From Salvia splendens (Eukaryota > Streptophyta > Magnoliopsida > Lamiales > Lamiaceae), in the NCBI RefSeq assembly GCF_004379255.2, contig NC_056033.1, forward strand, positions 36,730,719 through 36,794,718: a stretch of DNA of 64,000 nucleotides. Reading direction: 5' to 3'. Both the position numbers and the translations under genes were made by a program. The notes under the pieces are model-generated. The model was not told the DNA's origin. It did not search any database and was given only the letters and a program-made list of their open reading frames with translations. Below, in pieces: positions 32,538 to 44,773 of the stretch. Numbering within the stretch: position 1 is the stretch's first letter; each line of letters starts with the position of its first letter.

Positions 32538-33518
32538 TGTATGGATCAGATCACTTAGGATTCACTAATTACCGGGACCTCTTTTGTTATATCATAACTG
32601 AGATGGCTAATCTCAGTAAGAACAAGCCAAATATAGAACCAGATATTACAACCAGACAAGTAGAGTACAATAGCAAGAATTACAGAAACCCTAATCTATT
32701 GCTAAGCCTTGACCGCTTACAATAGCACCGGTTCCTACACCATAATTCACCTGCACACTCACACACAAGTTAGTAATAACAGGTGACAGATCCTCTCGGA
32801 TCTAAACAACACTTATACCGTAATCGAAAGAAACTTGAAACACAAAGACCAGAGAATGGCCCAGGTCGCACACACGACTGCACAAGGGCCAAAGACCTCC
32901 TCCGTCTTATCCAACAAGTCACAAGGGAGCATCGTGGAAAGAATCTAACCCCGAGCTAGGGTTACCCTATTACTACCACACAGAGCCACCCCACGCGTCC
33001 AACCACTCACCGAGGCAACCACAACACCTCAAGAACCCTTAGAACTCACGGATCTAAGAAAACCACCGAACAACTTCCCAGAAACAACAAGAGAACGAAC
33101 TCAACCGTTCGAACTCACACAAATCTCTAGATCAACTCAGAGGTTGAGAGATCTCACTCGATCCTCGCAGAAAAGAAGAGAAAAGAGCCATCGGAGAAGA
33201 AGAACGGCCAGAGTTTCAGAGAGAGAGAGGTTTCTAGAGAGAAGCCAGAGAGCCGACTCAAATGAGAGAGAGAGTGGATGGAATAGAATCAGAGAGTGAA
33301 GAGTCAAGGAGGTGAATAAAGACTCCGAGAAAACACACCTCAAATCCAACGGCTCAGCGCCATGATCCGCGTGGAGGTGACACGTGGCAGCCATCGGGTA
33401 GCTCACTTAAGTAACGGGCCAAGTCCAGAATGGATCAAGCCATACTTGTAATTGGGCCATCAATAAATCAGCCCAGCTGATTTAAACAGCAAGCCCAAAT
33501 GGAGTCCATTATTCCATA
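32538..33518 (-). repeat. Copia-3 3' LTR
   Basis: 981 bp. On the element strand the start reads TATGGAATAATGG, where the 5' LTR has TGTGGAATAATGG, so the terminal TG has become TA. Confidence 0.9.
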
Positions 33519-33531
33519 TACTCCACCTTGG
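33519..33531 (-). promoter_or_regulatory. Copia-3 polypurine tract
   Basis: CCAAGGTGGAGTA on the element strand lies immediately before the 3' LTR. It nearly matches the tracts of Copia-2 and Copia-4. Confidence 0.75.
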
Positions 33532-33774
33532 ACTACATTTGGTAAACAGAGGAGAGCCTTGGTCATCGTGTTGCTTTATCACAGCCTACAAGGTTAGAAC
33601 AAGACACCAAAGAGACAGAGCTCATTAGTCAAGAACTAACCAGGTTGCCTAACAAGACACCAAAGAGACAGAGCTCATTAGTCAAGTAGGACTTTTGTCT
33701 TGCCTTGAGATTTCAGTAGACCAAGGTCTAGAGAATCAACAAGGTCTTCCCCCCGGGACATGCATATGCACATG

Positions 33775-36700
33775 CTAACCACAATCAAAATGCAACCTTT
33801 TAATGCAAGTAAGCAGTTTATCAGCAGGCAAGCATTTAGTTCTCATATCAGCAGGATTCTTGTCAGTATGCACCTTATGCAACATGATTTCTTGTTTTTC
33901 AACCACATCTCTAATAAAATGGAACCTAACATCTATATGCTTAGTTCTATCATGAAAAACATGATTTTTGCACAATTGAATAGCAGACTGACGATCAGAA
34001 TATAAGGCAGGAATAGATTTTAAGAAGTTAAATTCAGAAAGAACTCCCTTTAACCAAATTGCTTCCTTCATAGCTTCTGTGATAGCTATATATTCTGATT
34101 CTGTAGTGGAGAGGGCTACTATGTGTTGTAGTTGAGACTTCCAGCTTATACAAGAACCACAAACAGTGAACACATAAGAAGTGGTGGACTTTCTCTTGTC
34201 CCTAACATTTGCATAATTGGAATCCACAAAACCACACAGAGTTATACCACAATCACTCTTCATAAAACACAGACCATACTTAGATGTATATTTCAGATAT
34301 CTCAAAAGCCATTTCAAGGCCTCCCAGTGCACAGGTCCAGGGTTAGACATATATCTACTCAAGCAAGAAACAACATAAGCAATGTCTGGCATAGTACTAA
34401 CCATTAAGTACATAACAGAACCTATAGCATTAGCATAAGGAACCTTTCTCATAGCATGGATATCAGATTCAGACTTTGGGCACAAATCCTTACTCAACAG
34501 AAAATGAGCAGCTAAGGGCACAGAGGCAGTCTTAGCAGCAGCCATGTTAAACTTATGCAGAATTTTAAGCACATATGGTTCCTGGTGAAGCACAAGCACA
34601 GAGTCCTTTCTGTTCCTATGGATATTAATACCCAAAATCTTTTGTGCATCACCAAGATCCTTCATATCAAAGTTGTCACATAAAGCAGATTGCACATACT
34701 TAATGGATTTAAGGCAGGGTCCCATAATTAGCATATCATAAACATATAGCAACAGAAAAATAGGAACTTTATCAAGATTTTTCACATAGAGGCAAGCATC
34801 AAAGGTACTTCTCATGAACCCAAGTTTTTGCATACAAGAGTTAAATTTGATGTTCCACTGTCTAGGGGATTGCTTTAAACCAAATAAGGCCTTTTTAACA
34901 AGCAAACATGATTGGGATACTTGGGATCTACAAACCCTTCAGGCTGTTTCATATAGATAGGCTTATCTAAGTCACCATGCAAGAAGGCTGTTTTTACATC
35001 CATTTGTTTCAGTTCCCAATTAAAATGTGCACACAAAGCAAGCATAAGTTTAACAGTAGTGAATTTGACAACAGGGGCAAAAATTTCAGTATAATCTACC
35101 CCCTCTTGTTGAGTAAATCTTTTGGCCACAAGTCTGGCCTTGTACCTAATTCCTTCTACCTCATTTTTAATTTTATACAGCCATCTGCAATCCACAACAG
35201 AAGCACCGACAGGTAGAGGGACAAGCAACCAAGTACAATTAACTTTCAAAGAAAGCATTTCATATTCCATGGCTTTATTCCATTCATTCCAAAATTTTGA
35301 TTTTACTGCTTGTTTATATGACTGGGGCTCATCACCATCAGACTCATGCACATTAAAAGCCAAGGCTATCAAGTTAACCAAACCAGAATACCTATTAGGT
35401 TCATTAATGTGTCTCCTGACTCTGTCTCTGGCCAGGAGATAATCACTCAAATCTGGACCAGGGTTAACAACTTGGTCATCATGATTGTCAAGTAAAACAG
35501 TTTCAGGCTCAGGCTCAGGGTGATAGGATTTGGAATCCAAAATTGCTCCACCTCACTTGGAGTATCCTCAGATACCTCCACTTCAGTGAGATTATCAGTG
35601 GACTTCACCTCACTATGAGGCGCATTGTCCACACTTAGAGGAGTGGGATCAGGGGCAGGTCTAAGACATGGAAACTCATCTTCATTGAGGATGACATCTC
35701 TGCTTATAATGACCCTGAAACCAGGTTCACTTCTATTCCAAATCCTATAACCCTTGACACCCTCAGAGTATCCAAGAAACACCCCTTTCTTGGATCTAGG
35801 GTCCAACTTGTCAGTTTTAGAATGAACAAAGACACTACAGCCAAAGACTCTTAAATGAGACAGAGAGATTTTTCTACCAGTAAAAACAGATTCTGGGCAT
35901 TTTCCTTTTAGGGGAACAGAGGGTGATCTATTCACAAGGTAGGCTGAGGTCATAAGGGCTTCACCCCAAAATTTTTTGGATAAACCACTTTTTGACAAAA
36001 GACACCTAACCTTTTCTAGGAGAGTTATATTCATCCTTTCAGCAACTCCATTTTGCTGAGGGGTATAAGGAGTGGTCCTATGTCTTTTAATTCCAAACTG
36101 AGAACACACTGAATTCATTTGGGCATTAAAAAACTCCAGACCATTGTCTGTCCTAATGACCTTAATGGTTTTTCCCGTTTGATTTTCAACAAGATTTTTC
36201 CATGTTAAAAATTTTTCAAAGACCTCAGATTTGTTTTTCATTAGAAAACACCACACTTTTCTGGAAAAATCATCAATTATGGACAGAAAATACACAGACC
36301 CAGAGTGGGTTGAGACAGAAGCTGGACCCCACACATCCATGTGTACGTATTCAATAACACAGTGACTGATATTTTCAGACACTGGTGTTGGGAAAGAAAC
36401 TCTATGTTGCTTGCCTAGAACACAAGTGTCACAAAAGGGAAGATCATTTTGAAAATCATTTTCAGACAATAACTCATTTTTCTTCAAAATATTAAGACCC
36501 TTTTCACTCATATGACCAAGTCTGTTATGCCACATCATGGCTTTATCAACCCTAACCACATTTGAGACATTATTAACACAAACCACAGGCTGAGCAGAAC
36601 ACACATAGAGATTACATCTTTTTTCAGCTTTAAACAAACACATAGCACCTTTACAGATTCTCATGATACCATGCCCCCACTTACCCTCTAGCCCATCTAA

Positions 36701-37213
36701 TTCCAAACAAGTACAAGAGAGCAGGTTGTAACACAAATCAGGCACATATCTCACATCTTTCAAGTGTAAAACATAACCATTGCTGAATTTCAAACACACA
36801 GTACCTATTCCAAGGATTTGACACTTCTTGTCATTAGCCATAGAGACAAAAGTATTTTCCACAGGTTTGAAATCAGAAAAAACAGATTTGAAAGGAGATA
36901 TGTGATAGGTGCATCCAGAATCAATCAGCCAGTCATTTTTAGTGAAAGAACAACCCAGGGAAGAGTTTACAGACAGAATATCATGAGTCATGAAACAAAC
37001 ACCTTCAGGATCATTATTCTTTGCCAGGTTAACAAGGGAATCCATATTATTATTACCAATTTTCTGCTTTTTTTGGATTAGGGCACTCCCTTTTATAGTG
37101 ACCAACCTCACCACAGTTAAAACATTTTCTATTTGCTTTTGGATTCTTGCTTCTTGACCTGGACCTACTCTTTCCTTTCTTTTTACCATGTTCATTTGAA
37201 TGAATGTCTTCAT
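33775..37213 (-). pseudogene. Copia-3 pol: protease, integrase, RT, RNase H
   Basis: Three overlapping frames: 37213-35447, 35540-34875 and 34905-33775. The first holds the protease (WLIDSGCTYHIS), the pre-integrase HHCC region (HNRLGHMSEKG ... CDTC) and integrase with all three acidic residues (HMDVWGPAS, RTDNGLEF, NGVAERMN). The second carries the N-terminal RT (RYKARLVAKRFTQQEG, QMDVKTAFLHGDL), and the third the rest of RT plus RNase H. Frameshifts lie near 35500 and 34890. The RT active site reads Y-V-Y-D where Y-V-D-D is essential, and RNase H has VDSNYANV where DSDYAG is usual. Pol is out of frame with gag by one base after a run of seven A beside the zinc knuckle. The element is dead. 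Confidence 0.9.
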
Positions 37214-37838
37214 TTCCCTCTCTAGATTTAGATCTGCCTCTTACATACATAGCCTTGGAATGAGTAGATTTGAAAACATGATTTTCTTTGATTTCAATTT
37301 CTTTTGACTTTAAAGAACTAATAATCAAATCCAGGGGAGCACTATCCCTTCCATATTTTATAGCAGCTTTAACATCATTATAAGAATCAGGGATAGCATT
37401 CATTAAGGCTATGCTAGTGTATTCATCAATGGTTTTATCACCAGACCTTTTGATATCTTGGACAAGCTTCTGAAAAGTATCAGTGTTATCATCAATGTCC
37501 TTTGAAAGATCAAGTTTAAATTTGAAAAGTTTTTCAAGTAAATACATTCTTGAGGACATTGAAGTTTCAGTAAACAGAGTGTCAAGTTTTGTCCAAAGCT
37601 CAGAGGCAGATTCAATGTTTCCAACTTTCCTAATTACAGAATCAGACAGATTTAAGATTATAATAGACCTGGCCAATTCATTCATTTCTGCAACCTTATC
37701 AGGAGTTTCAGTATCAGGAATGGTTCCTTCTACTGCCTTGAAAACCTTTTGCTGAATCAAAATGCATTTTATTTTCTGTTTCCAGATGACAAAATCATTT
37801 TTCCCATTAAAGGGTACTATTCCAACTGGTTGAGTCAT
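37053..37838 (-). CDS. Copia-3 gag
   Basis: 261 codons from ATG 37838 (MTQPVGIVPFNGKNDFVIWK); the frame is open further upstream only into the leader and MITE. It has a typical copia gag: the N-terminal FNGKNDFVIWKQKIK block, a UBN2-like body (SASELWTKLDTLFTETSMSS, MNAIPDSYNDVKAAIKYGRD), a Lys/Arg/Ser stretch, and a CCHC knuckle CFNCGEVGHYKREC near the end. It stops shortly after the knuckle. Pol overlaps in another frame, probably because a homopolymer of A (plus-strand T run at about 37069-37075) gained or lost a base, rather than through programmed shifting, since no canonical -1 slip site fits the required direction. Confidence 0.85.
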   Translation of the reverse strand: MTQPVGIVPFNGKNDFVIWKQKIKCILIQQKVFKAVEGTIPDTETPDKVAEMNELARSIIILNLSDSVIRKVGNIESASELWTKLDTLFTETSMSSRMYLLEKLFKFKLDLSKDIDDNTDTFQKLVQDIKRSGDKTIDEYTSIALMNAIPDSYNDVKAAIKYGRDSAPLDLIISSLKSKEIEIKENHVFKSTHSKAMYVRGRSKSREGNEDIHSNEHGKKKGKSRSRSRSKNPKANRKCFNCGEVGHYKRECPNPKKAENW

Positions 37839-37912
37839 TTTGAGAAAGATTTTTATACACACAAAGACTCCTGTGACACAGAAAACACAGCAGACAACCC
37901 TACTGTCATAGA

Positions 37913-38455
37913 TAGGGGTGTGCATTCGGGTTTCGGTTCGGTTTTTTGTCAAAACCGAACCAAAACCGAAAAACCAAATTTAGTTCAAAATCCAAACCGA
38001 ACCGAACCCGAAAAACCGAAAAACCTAAACCGAACTTAAAAAACTGAAAAACCCGAACAAAACCGAAAAAACCGAAAAACCCAAAAAAATAAATATAATA
38101 TTAATATATATATATATATATGTGTGTAATTTATTTTATTTTATATATAATAATAGAATATTTATATATAATATAAAATTAATAATACATATAATATATA
38201 TAATATAGTAGAATTTATTAAAATAATATACTATATATTATATATAATATAATATATTAAATATATAGAATATATATATAATTCGGTTATTCGGTTTTTC
38301 AGTTTTTTCCTTCGCCCGAACCGAACCGAAAAACCGAAATTTTTGTATTTTCAAAACCGAACCGAACCGAAAAACCAAAATAACGGAACCAAATTTCAAA
38401 ATTTTGGTTTGGTTCGGTTCGGATATTCAGTTTCTGATTTTTTTGCTCACCCCTA
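37913..38455. mobile_element. hAT-type foldback MITE inside Copia-3
   Basis: Ends TAGGGGTGTGCA (left) and, reverse-complemented, TAGGGGTGAGCA (right) are flanked by GTCATAGA (37905-37912) and GTCACAGA (38456-38463). This is an 8-bp duplication with one change, as expected for hAT. The arms are rich in AACCGAAC/GTTCGGTT and can fold back on each other. The centre (about 38095-38280) is a long AT/TA-rich tract. There is no coding capacity. Confidence 0.85.
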
Positions 38456-39105
38456 GTCACAGAGAGTGGACTTAAACACACCACACTTAGTGAGTCCACT
38501 TAGAACAGATATGTAGGGATTTTTCATGCAGAGAAACACAGATGCAAGAACACAGAACAGGCACATCCATACAGGAAAGCAACTTCACACAACTCAAAGT
38601 GATTCCAGACTCAAGAATTTGGTCAGAAAACGAGTTCCTCCCTATCTGTCACGTGTACTCCGGCAGGAGGATTTCCCAGTTCGCAATCACCCAATGTATG
38701 GGGGCGCAGGGGGTCACTCAAGGCGGTTAAGGCACATGGTGGATAGGTAATTCACTCAAGACACAGTGATCAAGCTCTGGAACACACACTTTGAACCAAA
38801 CAACGAAGAAGCAATCACAGAGAAAACAACAGAAGCAAGTTAAGCAGTATTTGCATCAAGAAACATATCAGAAGACAAGAGCACATAGACCTAGGCCACG
38901 GCCAATGGCAACTACCAGACACAACTGCCCAGTCCTAGTCTAGAAAGCAGTAAAAGTTTTAGGGTTCCAGCCAACATACCAGAGCAGATATCCTTCGTTA
39001 AGGAATATCCGACTTACCTCAGGGCATATACCGGAGGTCGAGCTTTACTCTGACGAGCCCACCTCCTTTAATTTGCGACCCGGCGTGCCCAAGTGATCCC
39101 CCCGT

Positions 39106-39118
39106 GGCTCTGATACCA
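39106..39118 (-). promoter_or_regulatory. Copia-3 primer-binding site
   Basis: TGGTATCAGAGCC on the element strand lies one base from the 5' LTR, the standard site for initiator tRNA-Met. Confidence 0.9.
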
Positions 39119-39119
39119 C

Positions 39120-40106
39120 TGTAGGGATCAGATCACTTAGGATTCACTAATTACCGGGACCTCTTTTGTTATATCACAACTGAGATGGCTAATCTCAGTA
39201 AGAACAAGCCAAATATAGAACCAGATATTACAACCAGACAAGTAGAGTACAATAGCAAGAATTACAAAAACCCTAATCTATTGCTAAGCCTTGACCGCTT
39301 ACAATAGCACCGGTTCCTACACCGTAATTCACCTGCACACTCACACACAAGTTAGTAATAACAGGTGATGGATCCTCTCGGATCTAAACAACACTTATAC
39401 CGTAATCGAAAGAAACTTGAAACACAAAGTCCAGAGAATGGCTCAGGTCGCACACACGGCTTCACAAGGGCCAAAGACCTCCTCCGTCTTATCCAACAAG
39501 TCACAAGGGAGCACCGTGGAAAGAATCTAACCCCGAGATAGGGTTACCCGATTACTACCACACAGAGCCACCCCATGCGTCCAACCACTCACCGAGGCAA
39601 CCACAACACCTCAAGAACCCTTAGAACTCACGGATCTAAGAAAACCACCGAACAACTTCCCAGAAACAACAAGAGAACGAACTTAACCGTTCGAACTCAC
39701 ACAAATCTCCAGATCAACTCAGAGGTTGAGAGATCTCACTCGATCCTCACAGAAAAGAAGAGAAAAGAGCCATCGGAGAAGAAGAACGGCCAGAGTTTCA
39801 GAGAGAGAGAGAGAGGTTTCTAGAGAGAAGCCAGAGAGCCGACTCAAAGGAGAGAGTGAGAGTGGATGGAATAGAATCAGAGAGTGAAGAGTCAAGGAGG
39901 TGAATAAAGACTCCGAGAAAACACACCTCAAATCCAACGGCTCAGCGCCATGATCCGCGTGGAGGTGACACGTGGCAGCCATCGGGTAGCTCACTTAAGT
40001 AATGGGCCAAGTCCAGAATGGATCAAGCCATACTTGTAATTGGGCCATCAATAAATCAGCCCAGCAAATTTAAACAGCAAGCCCAAATGGAGTCCATTAT
40101 TCCACA
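39120..40106 (-). repeat. Copia-3 5' LTR
   Basis: 987 bp. It begins TGTGGAATAATGG and ends GATCCCTACA on the element strand, and is highly similar to the left LTR with scattered substitutions and small indels. Confidence 0.9.
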
Positions 40107-40111
40107 CTTGC

Positions 40112-42434
40112 CTAGTCGGTTTGAAAACATTCTAAAATTTATTTTGGTCAATATATCAATGCTTTGCTTTAAACAATATAAAAACCAAGCCAATTCTATG
40201 TGACCGAAATAGTGTTCGAAGTTTATTTGCAATACTTAGAGCCTACAAATTAGTCTCTGGCTCTTTGTGAATACCATTCAGTGCTAAATATGAGCTGTGT
40301 GTTAATACATTGTCCATTTGCATTCTATTTTTAGTAATAATAAAAAGTGTAGCACTATGTACATGATAGCTCGGTCTCGACTTCGAGCATCAACGTGAAG
40401 GCCCAGTTCTCCTCGAGTCTTGCCTCTTCTTGCTAGATACGTCCTAAAAGAGAGTTGATAAGTCTTCTTGCATTTTCCATGTCATAGCCCCTCGAGATCG
40501 GCCTCTCTAAAGCCTTTAACAGGTCCGTACCTTAACGCAAGGCATCCCCGGACACGTCAACTACTTTTTTAACTCGTATTCCGAAAAGAAATTAATACAT
40601 CACTCAATAATGGACATAGATGGAGTATAGAATAATCCCAGATAAGATTTGTAGTGCGACAGACCTCTAGATCTCAAACATGCAATCCAAAATATGACTA
40701 ATATTCTTATATAGTAACTACGCTTAAGACAAGAAACCATGAAATAAGTTCGGTAAGAGAATTATACGAACTTTATCTGGACATGAAACAATAAAACAAT
40801 AACATTTTGTTTTTAAATATTTAAATCAATTATTCCTTTCACCGACTAAATCAGCAATTGGGATAACAAATAAAGCCAAGGCCCAACATTAGCCCAGATA
40901 AAGTTGCATTGATTGCTAGCTCATGTGATAAAAAGTGCGTGTACCACTCAAATGTGATGATAATTGAAAAACTCTTTTTTTTTTCTTATTCTCTCCTTTT
41001 AAACTAAACTTGCAGCAAAATTAAAGGCATTTGTATGAAAAGAGAAGAGAATTTAAACGCATGGAAATTACCAACTATGTCAAATAAAACTTTTGTGTAT
41101 GCTAATGGGTTTAGCGATATAGGGATCAGTGTTTGATTTCATTCAAGATTTGAATATTTTATCTCCATCCATAAAAAATAGTTAGTATATTTTTTCTATT
41201 TTTGATCGACTATCAAAATTAGTCTCTATCTTTTTTTGGCAAATTTCTCTTTCTAATGTAGTTTCAATAAATAATATTTGAATCATTTATTCTATTTATC
41301 TCTTATTTTTACCAATTTTGCATTAAAACATTTGTTATATACCACTAAATGAGTATGAGTACCATGTAGTAGTAGTATTATAGTACTGTTTTAAAATAAT
41401 TATTTATCCAAAAAATTAAATGGACGAAAACGAAATACAAATTGAAGCGTTGTCAAGATGGCGTGGCACATTTAATTTAGCCGCGCAATGTCTCTTTGAT
41501 TGAATTTAATGAATCAGGGGTGAATCTCAGGTCATTTTCGCATTATTGTAAAATTGACTTCAAACTAAAAATGTCATATTCTAATATCAACTTGATTCAA
41601 ACTACAAATGAAAAAATTCACAACCAATATTTATTTTTCTTTGGTATGACCTACTTAACCGGCCATCACTTTATGTTTTGAGGAGAGGAATTAAGAGGCG
41701 ATGTTTACAGTTTTTTGGATGTGTAAAAAATTCCTTTCGATACGAAATTTTGTTTGATGGTTTTTCTTCTTCCTCCCTTATTTAAATCCGGAAATACTAA
41801 ATGGCGGAATAAATTGCTCCAAAGTTATAGCAACAAAGTCAGAAAGCCTCATGCATGCCCCTTGTGATGAATTGACAATTTCTCCAATTCAAATCTATAA
41901 TTATAACAGATTATAACTTATTTAAGAAAAAACATATCCTACAAATATATCAAAGGTCAATTTTTTTTAAAAAAAATCACAATGTTCGGTCAAAATATAC
42001 TCAATCTTACAACTTTCAAATATATTCAACTATATTGTTATCCATTGTCCCATTAATTTGAATGAGATAAATTTGTAAACGAATTTAAGCATAAATACAT
42101 CAGTCTTCTCTTTTATTCTATACTTTTTACATTAAACTTCGTAGCTTTTATGAGTTATATAAATATGCATAAAAACAATAGATTTCAGCTTCCATGTCAT
42201 ATACTACAAATTCTCTTAAATTAAATCAATAAGACAATTCAGAAAAAATATTAACATTACCATATAGCAATTGACTATATTTAGAATTTGCGGGATTGAA
42301 TAAAAATTTGATAAAATTTTATGAGTTTTCCCACAATCTATTTTACTTTTATCATTCCATTTTCCTTGTCTTTATCAAAATATACTAAGCATATCAACTT
42401 TACAGCAAGGATCTCCAACTGTGGAGCGAATGAC

Positions 42435-42476
<42 letters not shown>

Positions 42477-42614
42477 TCAACTTTTTTTAAATTTAAAAAA
42501 AACATTATTAATTATATATACACAATAAAATCCCGAAAAGACTACTATAGCCTAGACAGGTATGAGCAGAGTTGCTCTGTTTTTATTCAAAAAGGGAAAA
42601 CAGAGTAAAATTAC
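40112..42614. other. AT-rich intergenic DNA
   Basis: No gene could be supported. The stretch 40365-40565 is clearly richer in G and C (GCTCGGTCTCGACTTCGAGC, CCTCGAGATCGGCC) than its surroundings and has no recognisable coding or element structure. The segment near 40566-40640 (CCGAAAAGAAATTAATACAT, GATGGAGTA) resembles Stowaway-like debris. A trinucleotide microsatellite lies at 42435. Confidence 0.5.
42435..42477. repeat. (AAT)n microsatellite
   Basis: About fourteen uninterrupted AAT/ATA units. It is likely variable in length between individuals. Confidence 0.95.
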
Positions 42615-43900
42615 CTAAGGGATAGCACATGCATTTGGATTCTCTTCCATGCTGTGATGCACATAGTAGTATGTGTTAATCGGCGGATAATACTGACGGA
42701 AGGGCATCACCGTGCCAACAACGGGGTCCGGTTCCGCCTTCTCCATCTTCTCACCTTCCTTTTTGGGGTATTCTTTCTTCCCCTCTTCCTTCTTCTCCTC
42801 GTCTTTCTTCCCCTTTTCCTTCTTCTCTGGCTCCTTAGGTGGGCCAACGGAGATGATGTCGACCTGCCAGTTTTTCTTGCGGAGTTTGTGCTTACCACTC
42901 TCACAGGATCAACGGTACCGACCACCATTAGCTTCTTGCCCTTCATGTCAATGGTGATCTCATCGATTCCTAAGCCAAGAAGGGTATATAAGTCAATGAA
43001 AGTGCAATAAAAGATCTACATTTGCAACATACACATGTAAAATCAATGAATATATCTTCACACTCTCTTTTGTCCAAACAAGAGAAGATCTTTGGCATAC
43101 ATAATTAAACCAAATAACATAATTTCCTATGCAGCTTCTCTCTATTCGCCAAACTATGAACCCTTGCAACCAAACAGTAGTAAAAAGCAACTGTACTAAA
43201 CCCATAGAGCAACTGCATATCTGTGAGGTGAAACATAGCATTAGGACGGGGGGGTCGAATCAAAGGCAGCGTAAAATGCAGGTTCCTATAGCACTTTTGT
43301 ATCATTTTCAAAGGCGACAATGCAATGCATTCAAATGTATGAGTTTCATAAGCGAGCAACAGCAAATTCGCACACCAAACGAGCAACATAGATGCACGTG
43401 AGCATTAGCAAACACGAGTTCATCAAACTCGACACGCCCACGCCCAAATATAACCTGATCAATGAATGAGTTGTTCAGTGTGAGGGTAATCTAGACAATA
43501 ATGATGTTCATTCAAGTGTTGTTTTGTCTCTCATTTCCAGCATAAGTGCATTTATGAGTAATTGAATGTCGAAAACCATCTCAATATCGCCACCATTAGT
43601 CTCAATTGTATCTCTATATTTGAAAATGATACCTAATGAAAATATGATTTTGTTGCGAGTACAGATTTGTCTCCCTTGTTTGGATATGCATAAACACGAA
43701 AAATATAAGAATTCTAGAATTTTAAGCGGGAATAGTAAACTCACCGACATTATACAATTATTTTTTTATAAATATTTATTTGCACATAGAGTTTTAATAA
43801 CACAAACCAATTTTACAAGCAAACCTGAAAGGGCAGCCACAGTTTTGAGAGCCCTTCTTTTGTCTCTGTCTTCTTCCAGATCCAGTTTCAGAACAAACTT
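42615..43900 (-). pseudogene. Heavy-metal-associated isoprenylated plant protein (HIPP39-like), frameshifted
   Basis: Two exons are clear on the minus strand: 43900-43825 (KFVLKLDLEEDRDKRRALKT) and 42969-42615, separated by an 855-bp GT-AG intron that joins in frame at Gly. A first exon holding the start codon was not located; in relatives it is only a few codons long. The HMA fold is recognisable ([19 protein letters not shown]) and, as in the HIPP39 group, lacks the CXXC metal site. A Lys/Glu/Pro-rich middle follows, then a Tyr-rich C-terminus that ends in a CaaX-like C-A-I-P preceded by ENPNA. About 2 extra nucleotides at 42886-42890 shift the frame just after VDPVRVVS. Downstream, the ancestral frame is still open to the expected stop, so the lesion is young or a sequence error. 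Family members are membrane-anchored by prenylation and linked to metal or stress responses. Confidence 0.8.
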
Positions 43901-44271
43901 CTGCAAAAAAAAAAAACACACACACACATAATTATATAAACGAAAGTATTGTAGTAATACAAAATAAAACATTGCACTCAAATGTGTGTGTGTGAGAATT
44001 GAAATGAAGTAAAAAACAAAACCCACGGATTCAAAAAAAATATGCTTTTGCCAAAACATGAATAAACAGGAAAAGAAAAATAAAGCAATGATCTTTATTG
44101 AAATAAACACACGAAATCCTCGGAATCAACAATGGAATAATTACTGAACAAATAAAAAGAGAGATAATTGCATAAAAGCAAATCTAAAAAAATGTAAGAG
44201 GAGAAGGAGAAAGAAGAATGTGGGATTTGATGGATCAGCTATATTGGAGCTAAATCAAGCACATTAGTGAA
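43901..44271. other. 5' flank of the HIPP gene, possible first exon and promoter
   Basis: The acceptor of the second HIPP exon is preceded by a strong pyrimidine tract with (GT)n (minus strand, 43902-43935). The small first exon should lie here, or beyond the Copia-4 insertion that begins at 44277. No exon could be chosen with confidence. Confidence 0.4.
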
Positions 44272-44276
44272 GAGTG

Positions 44277-44773
44277 TGTTGAGAAAACCGGGTAATTTTC
44301 TCTCAAATAGTGAAATAAACCGATTCAGTAATTTCAGAGTTAACCTAACGGGGTCTACTCGATAAAATTACTTCCCCAAATAAATTCTCCGGAAAGACTG
44401 GTGGGGACACTGTCCTCTCTTAAATGCCAGACTCCCAACAGAATTTATCAGTCGGTGTACAAAACACTACTACCAAACCCGCAAATAATATTGAATACAA
44501 TACCACAACAAAAAATAAACCCAGAAATAAATGCGGAACAAAATAAATAATAAAGAAAGAACACACCCGAAACTTTGATAACGGAGTTCGGCCAAATTGC
44601 CTACGTCTCCGAGCACCCTCTGCAGAGTCCGCTTATATATAGACGGAGAAGAGAATACAATATTTGGGGATGTTAACTAATGGGGCAGGAGAGTTCCTTT
44701 TATAGGCAACTCTCCCTCAAACTAATTCCTATACCCACCGATGTGGGATGGCAAAATTTGTCAAACTTCAACA
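44277..44773 (-). repeat. Copia-4 3' LTR
   Basis: 497 bp. On the element strand it starts TGTTGAAGTTTGACAAATTT and ends GGTTTTCTCAACA, as in Copia-2. Confidence 0.92.

Larger units (their letters stand above)
32538..40106 (-). mobile_element. Ty1/copia LTR retrotransposon (Copia-3)
   Basis: A 7.6-kb element on the minus strand with long LTRs (981 and 987 bp) and an exact target duplication CTTGC (32533-32537 and 40107-40111). The 3' LTR is on the left (32538-33518) and the 5' LTR on the right (39120-40106). Gag and pol are in copia order, with frameshifts and lost active-site residues. A 543-bp hAT MITE (37913-38455) sits in the leader between the 5' LTR and gag and accounts for part of the unusual length. 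Confidence 0.92.

Noticed and set aside
33137..33406. 89- and 91-codon minus-strand ORFs at 33137-33406 and 39719-39994 as a duplicated gene
   Set aside because: Both copies lie at the same place in the two LTRs of Copia-3, so they are LTR sequence, not genes.
37053..37213. Programmed -1 frameshift between gag and pol in Copia-3 at the A7 run
   Set aside because: The run looks slippery, but pol lies in the frame that needs a +1 (or -2) move, not -1, and the element is otherwise decayed. A simple one-base indel is more likely.
42707..42946. Arg/Lys-rich 79-codon minus-strand ORF as a novel basic protein
   Set aside because: It is the HIPP exon read out of frame after the 2-nt insertion; the true frame gives the HMA and Lys/Glu-rich text.
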